This document shows, in pieces, positions 60,101-64,000 of a stretch of DNA of 64,000 nucleotides; position 1 is the first letter of the stretch, and every line of letters starts with the position of its first letter. The DNA comes from Channallabes apus. Lineage: Eukaryota > Chordata > Actinopteri > Siluriformes > Clariidae. The notes under the pieces were generated by a model that saw only the letters and a program-made list of their open reading frames with translations, did not search any database and was not told the DNA's origin. Location of the stretch: positions 25,059,151-25,123,150 of the forward strand of contig CM060118.1 in the NCBI GenBank assembly GCA_030522415.1. The letters run 5' to 3'. Made by a program: the position numbers and the translations under genes.

Positions 60101-62419
60101 TTATCTGCACTAGGGCTGCACGATATTAGGAAAATATGCGATATTGTTGTTGAATATTGCGATAACGATATTTCTTGCAATATAACATTTCCCTAGAGAA
60201 ATGCATTTTTTATCATTTTTATTGCCTATTTTTTAAAAATCATTTATATATGTAATGATCATACTAAAATAAACAGGTAATAGATATTCGTCTGATATAA
60301 TTAAATCTAATTCAGACTAAAAAGAAACTATATGTCAAGGAAGTTGCAAATATTTAGACTTCAAAACACTATGAATGACTTAAAACCCTCAGCAGATATT
60401 CTGACTTCTGGTATGCTGTGACCATAGACCTGCCAACACAATATGAATTACTTTCAAACATTACTTTTTATTTACATTTAAGCATACACTCATCGATTTC
60501 ATTTATTGCAACTCTTTGCGATACAGATATTGCGTATACCATTATCGCGATAACGATATTTTTCGATATACTGTGCAGCCTTAATCTCGCACACTGTAGA
60601 ATGCATTTAAATTGACTAACTTTTAGAAAAGACAAATACAATTATACAATGCATACACTTTGTCCATATGCCAACAAACTTTCGTATTTCCTCATTAAAA
60701 ATTTCTTAGGCATTGCTGTCTTCACTTCTTCATTAGAAGTGAACCTTCATCCTTGTAGGGCTGCTTGCAGTGGACCAAATAGGTGAATGTCTGATTGAGC
60801 AAGATCAGTACTATATCGATGACGCTTTAACATCTCAAAATGAAGTTTTTTTTAAGTGTTTTTGTGGGCAGACGTGTGCAAATATGCATTGTCATGCAAG
60901 ATCACAACGCAATTGAATAGCAGTCCTCTGCGTTTAATCTGAAGTTTAAGCTTCTGCTTCTCAATAAGCATCTCACTGTTGAACGTGTTTCCTGATAATG
61001 TTCCAATACTTGCCAATGAGAACCCCAGAAAACTGTAAGCATAAATGTTTTACTTGGTTGGCAATTGAAGATGCTTCCATTCCATACTACGCCTTTAACT
61101 CTCAGGCTCCGCAAAGTGATAAATCTACGTCTCGTCACCAGTGATGAGTCTCTTTAAGAACCTTTCACCTTCCTCAGAGCATCGGTCCAAACACGTTCTC
61201 CATACTGCTCACAGAGTCTTATACTGTAAGCAGATAAGCAACAGCACCAGGTACACCCTCATCCATTTTTGCTCGCACCAAAATGACAAATTATCACACC
61301 TACACAGCAGTGACTGGGAGACAGTAGTCTTGAACGGAAAGTGCTGATAAGACAGTGGGACCAGTAGATGTTTTAATATAAATAGTGTGTCGATAATTGG
61401 TAACTCACCCTCGTAGGTTGTTGGTGCGATTTCACAGTAAGGCTAGTTCCGAAAGTATTTTATTCTGTCAGGCCTAAATGAACTTTTACATCTTATGTGT
61501 TTGTATCTTAGCAACAGGATGCATCACTGAAGCATCGCGATACATTTACACGGGCCTATATAGCTTTTAAAGTGTTGCCTTGTAATAATATACTGTCCTC
61601 TGCTTCAGGCACAATTATTACATCAATGTTCAGTTTTATTTTCAGTACCGGTATTAAATCCTGAAAAGTGAAAGTTTTGTAAATGTATCTACAATTCTGC
61701 AATGCTTGTATTACTACAGGAGACAAACAGACGTTCGAAGATACCGAAGATGAGCAATGTGACGAAGACGCTGAAGAAAACATTCCCATAGAGAGTGAGA
61801 GCTATGTGAACTTTAGAAAGAGGATGGAGAAAAGAACTGAGAAAAGAGATGAAGAGGTGCTGCAGGAGAACAAGAATCTTTGTAGAGAGTTCAAGAGAAA
61901 ACCGGTAACAGCTTTTACTTGTGATTGGGCACTTTTTACTCACCTCACTGACTCTGGACCCAGGAAAATACAAACTGTATATTAAGTTTTATTTCTTTGC
62001 CAGTCTTCCAGGCGCTATGCGTCAATGCAGGAACAGAGAGTCAAGCTGCCTGTGTGGGAGAAGAGACGAAACATCCTAGATGCTTTGGGGAAGAATCAGG
62101 TTCTGGTGATCAGTGGCATGACTGGGTATGTTGGAAAACATCACATGTTGTGCTATTGGTTGTGTTAGAGTTTAAGGCCCTATTGGTTGTGTTAGAGTTT
62201 AAGATGTACATGTTTAATTTCAGATGTGGTAAGACAACTCAGATCCCTCAGTTTATCCTGGATGACTCTCTGAGTGGACGAGGGGAGAGTGTGGCAAATA
62301 TCATATGCACTCAGCCTCGTCGTATCTCTGCCATTGCTGTGGCAACAAGGGTTGCTCAGGAACGGGCAGAGGCTTTGGGCCACTCCACTGGATACCAGAT
62401 CCGTTTGGAGACCGTCAGA
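57178..62419 (+). CDS. dhx57: ATP-dependent RNA helicase DHX57, 5' half (3' end outside window)
   Basis: DHX57 is a DEAH-box putative RNA helicase. Seven coding exons fit one frame: 57178-57575, 57933-58130, 58466-59361, 61720-61904, 62004-62125, 62224-62419, with the gene continuing past the window; that is six visible pieces plus the rest unseen, 665 codons of an expected ~1,380. The first exon has an acceptor just before the ATG (TTTTGCAG at 57160-57167), so a non-coding exon lies upstream. In order: a Gly/Arg-rich tail (residues ~1-80), an acidic stretch (~133-180), a UBA-like segment (~198-233), an RWD-like region starting ~257, a CCCH zinc finger (C318, C327, C333, H337; C-x8-C-x5-C-x3-H), a coiled charged linker, then the helicase core with Walker [13 protein letters not shown] (~597-608), whose Gly codon is split by the intron at 62125/62224, and motif Ia [12 protein letters not shown]. 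The last visible exon ends QIRLETVR at a GTAACT donor. Confidence 0.95.
57620..57790 (+). repeat. SINE-like element with L2-type tail (dhx57 intron)
   Basis: B-box-like GGTTCAAACCCCAGCACC, then GACCTTGAGTAAGGCCCTTA and the tail CTCTCTGGATAAGTGCATCT GCCAAAT, shared with many fish L2-type LINEs and SINEs. Confidence 0.7.
60111..60583. mobile_element. hAT MITE in dhx57 intron 3
   Basis: Ends TAGGGCTGCACGATATT and GATATACTGTGCAGCCTTA with internal GCGATAACGATA repeats; flanks ATCTGCAC and ATCTCGCAC look like an 8-bp duplication with one extra base. No coding capacity. Confidence 0.8.
60700..61345 (-). pseudogene. mariner transposase relic in dhx57 intron 3
   Basis: Minus-strand pieces: [22 protein letters not shown] start (GDE(T/R)(W/R) box near 61135), [31 protein letters not shown] box near 60900, then [20 protein letters not shown] (the YSPDLAPSDFHLF box that marks mariner, D34D, rather than Tc1, D34E). 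Several frameshifts. Confidence 0.8.
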
Positions 62420-62559
62420 GTAACTATCTCTGTCTTTTTCTTACACACTTACACACAAGTACATAACCATATCTCTTGCATGCATTTAAGGTATCAGATC
62501 TATATAGTCTCACCTCAACTTTTCGTCCTTTGAATGTCATGCTGTTGAGGTAACCTTCC

Positions 62560-63990
62560 CCCATCAACCTCCACATCATTATCTATTGTCCTCTTGGTCC
62601 TCAAAGAAACTTTCTTGATGAAATGGACATGCTTCTTAGTCTTTTCCTTTTAGCCACAGATACTTTTCTCTCCCATCTTTCTGCATCTCTGGACCTCCTT
62701 TGCCCTATGTCTTCTAAACCAAGAAAGATTTTTCTTTTGGTTCTCTTCTGGCTATTTGATGTACTGCGCAGTAATCAAAGACAATTAAGAATGGCAGAGA
62801 GAAGGTGGAAGAAACAACAGCTTGATGCAGCTCTTGTCTCTTACCGTGATCTCTGGTCTAAATTCTCATGTGAAGTGACTTTAGCTAAAACTACCTTCTA
62901 CACTGAACTTGTCATGCTCCAATCCTCTACCTTCTGTCCATTACACACAATCCCTTCCACAATGCTCCAGGCCATTTACCTCCTCCCCTCATCACAACTA
63001 TCATCAACCTTTCCTTATCATGTTCCTGCTGCATTTAAGAAGGCATGGGTTACTCCCTCAGACGTTCATGTGTCCACCCAGATCTCAGCATGTCTGGCAG
63101 ACATGTCATCTTCAATGTCCGCTCATTAACTTAAACTGTGTAAAACCTTGATAAAACCGAACTGCTGTTCATCTCAGGTGATTCATCCCTCTGTTAGGAT
63201 TTCATGATCTCCCTGAACAACACTCAGATCACTCTTTCAGCCACTGCACGCACCCTTAGGGTAAATTTCGACAATCAACCGGAGTGATCTTGTCCTCTCA
63301 CATTGCTTACCTTTCTAGCACTTGACAATTTCCTCTTTATAAAATCCGAAGAATTCGTCAATTTCTCTCCACACAGGCCTCTCAGGTGCTTGTCCAGGCC
63401 CTTGTTATTTTAGGACTGGGTTATTATGGCAGGTATGCCTCTGCGCACCATTCATCCTCTGCAGCTGATCCACAATGCCCCTGCATGACTAAGTTCTCCC
63501 ACACCGACCCACGTATCTGCTCCCTCCACTGGCTTCCTGTAGCTGCCTGCATAAAATATAGAACACTGATGCTTGCTTACAAAGCTAAAAATAGCCCAGC
63601 ACCTGCTTACCTTAAAACACTTGCACACCCTGCACTGCAGCACGGTCCTTCTGGTCCTCCAGCATTGCTTGACTGAACCCACCATCTCTCAGGGAACGAG
63701 GAAACCTTGCATCTAGAATGTTTTGTGGTCTGTTAGTGGAATGAATAGTATAGATTAGTCGCTGGCAACCTTTAAACAGTGATCAATGTCTCTCTTAGAC
63801 CTATTAGACTCAATTAGCCCCCCACCCAAAAATAAATAAATTCTTCCCATCAGTGTTTGACTCATGGTACTTCTAGTTAATACATAGTGAACCAATGTAA
63901 GGATATATCTATGATGAAAACTTCAAAGCACTTATGAAAGTCGCTCTGGATAAGAGCATCAGCCAAATGCCTAAATGTAAAGCATTTTTT
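62560..63990 (+). mobile_element. L2-like LINE relic in a dhx57 intron
   Basis: Plus-strand remnants of a non-LTR reverse transcriptase: FDVLRSNQRQLRMAERRWKK, TLAKTTFYTEL, PAAFKKAWVTP, QVLVQALVILGLGYY, then SLHWLPVAACIKYRTLMLAY, and a 3' tail GTCGCTCTGGATAAGAGCAT near 63943. These are typical L2/Maui-type blocks; the YADD box is not seen. Frames broken. Confidence 0.8.
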
Positions 63991-64000
63991 CTGAGAAAAA

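Noticed and set aside
62623..63129. Plus-strand 168-aa open frame as a host exon
   Set aside because: Its content is L2-like reverse transcriptase within a dhx57 intron, not a helicase exon.
1..64000. CRISPR array, phage or bacterial operon
   Set aside because: Spliced vertebrate genes and eukaryotic transposons throughout; no regularly spaced short repeats.

Overview
The window is nuclear DNA of a ray-finned fish. It holds three vertebrate genes with ordinary GT-AG introns, more than a dozen Tc1/mariner copies, DIRS-type and Ty3/gypsy relics, L2-like LINE pieces and two families of tRNA-headed SINEs. The repeat mix fits an ostariophysan such as a catfish, but the sequence alone does not fix the species. 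No bacterial, phage or CRISPR features are present.

Layout. Positions 1 to about 31,000 hold no recognisable host gene. This part is a graveyard of transposons: Tc1 copies at 4276-5553, 5556-7134, 7607-9222, 13075-14694, 14991-16962, 22081-23295, 25232-26195 and 27966-29585, a DIRS-like relic at 10921-12790, a TA-flanked non-autonomous element at 17972-18749, and nested SINEs around 19846-20745. From 31,379 to 47,107 on the minus strand lies a complete six-exon ipmk gene (386 aa); its introns carry two Ty3/gypsy relics, a Tc1 relic, SINEs and one copy of an unidentified gene cassette. From 47,721 to 49,395 an 8-bp-TSD hAT-like element sits about 600 bp upstream of the ipmk start. From 53,502 to 55,869 on the minus strand is a complete three-exon cisd1 gene (mitoNEET, 107 aa). 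From 57,178 to the right edge on the plus strand is the 5' half of dhx57 (seven coding exons, 665 codons, ending just after the Walker A part of the helicase core). The dhx57 introns hold SINE, hAT, mariner and L2 relics.

The three host genes act in unrelated processes (inositol phosphate signalling, mitochondrial outer-membrane iron-sulphur chemistry, RNA helicase) and are neighbours only by position. cisd1 and dhx57 diverge from a shared 1.3-kb interval.

I see no clearly new defence or metabolic system. The most interesting items are: a two-copy promoter-exon-intron-exon cassette of an unrecognised gene in which one copy carries a clean 36-bp micro-inversion inside the coding exon; a Tc1 element inserted at the exact TA centre of a 188-bp perfect palindrome; a 97-nt near-perfect hairpin; a DIRS-like inverted-arm structure split by a LINE; and a repeat rich in CRE and octamer motifs.
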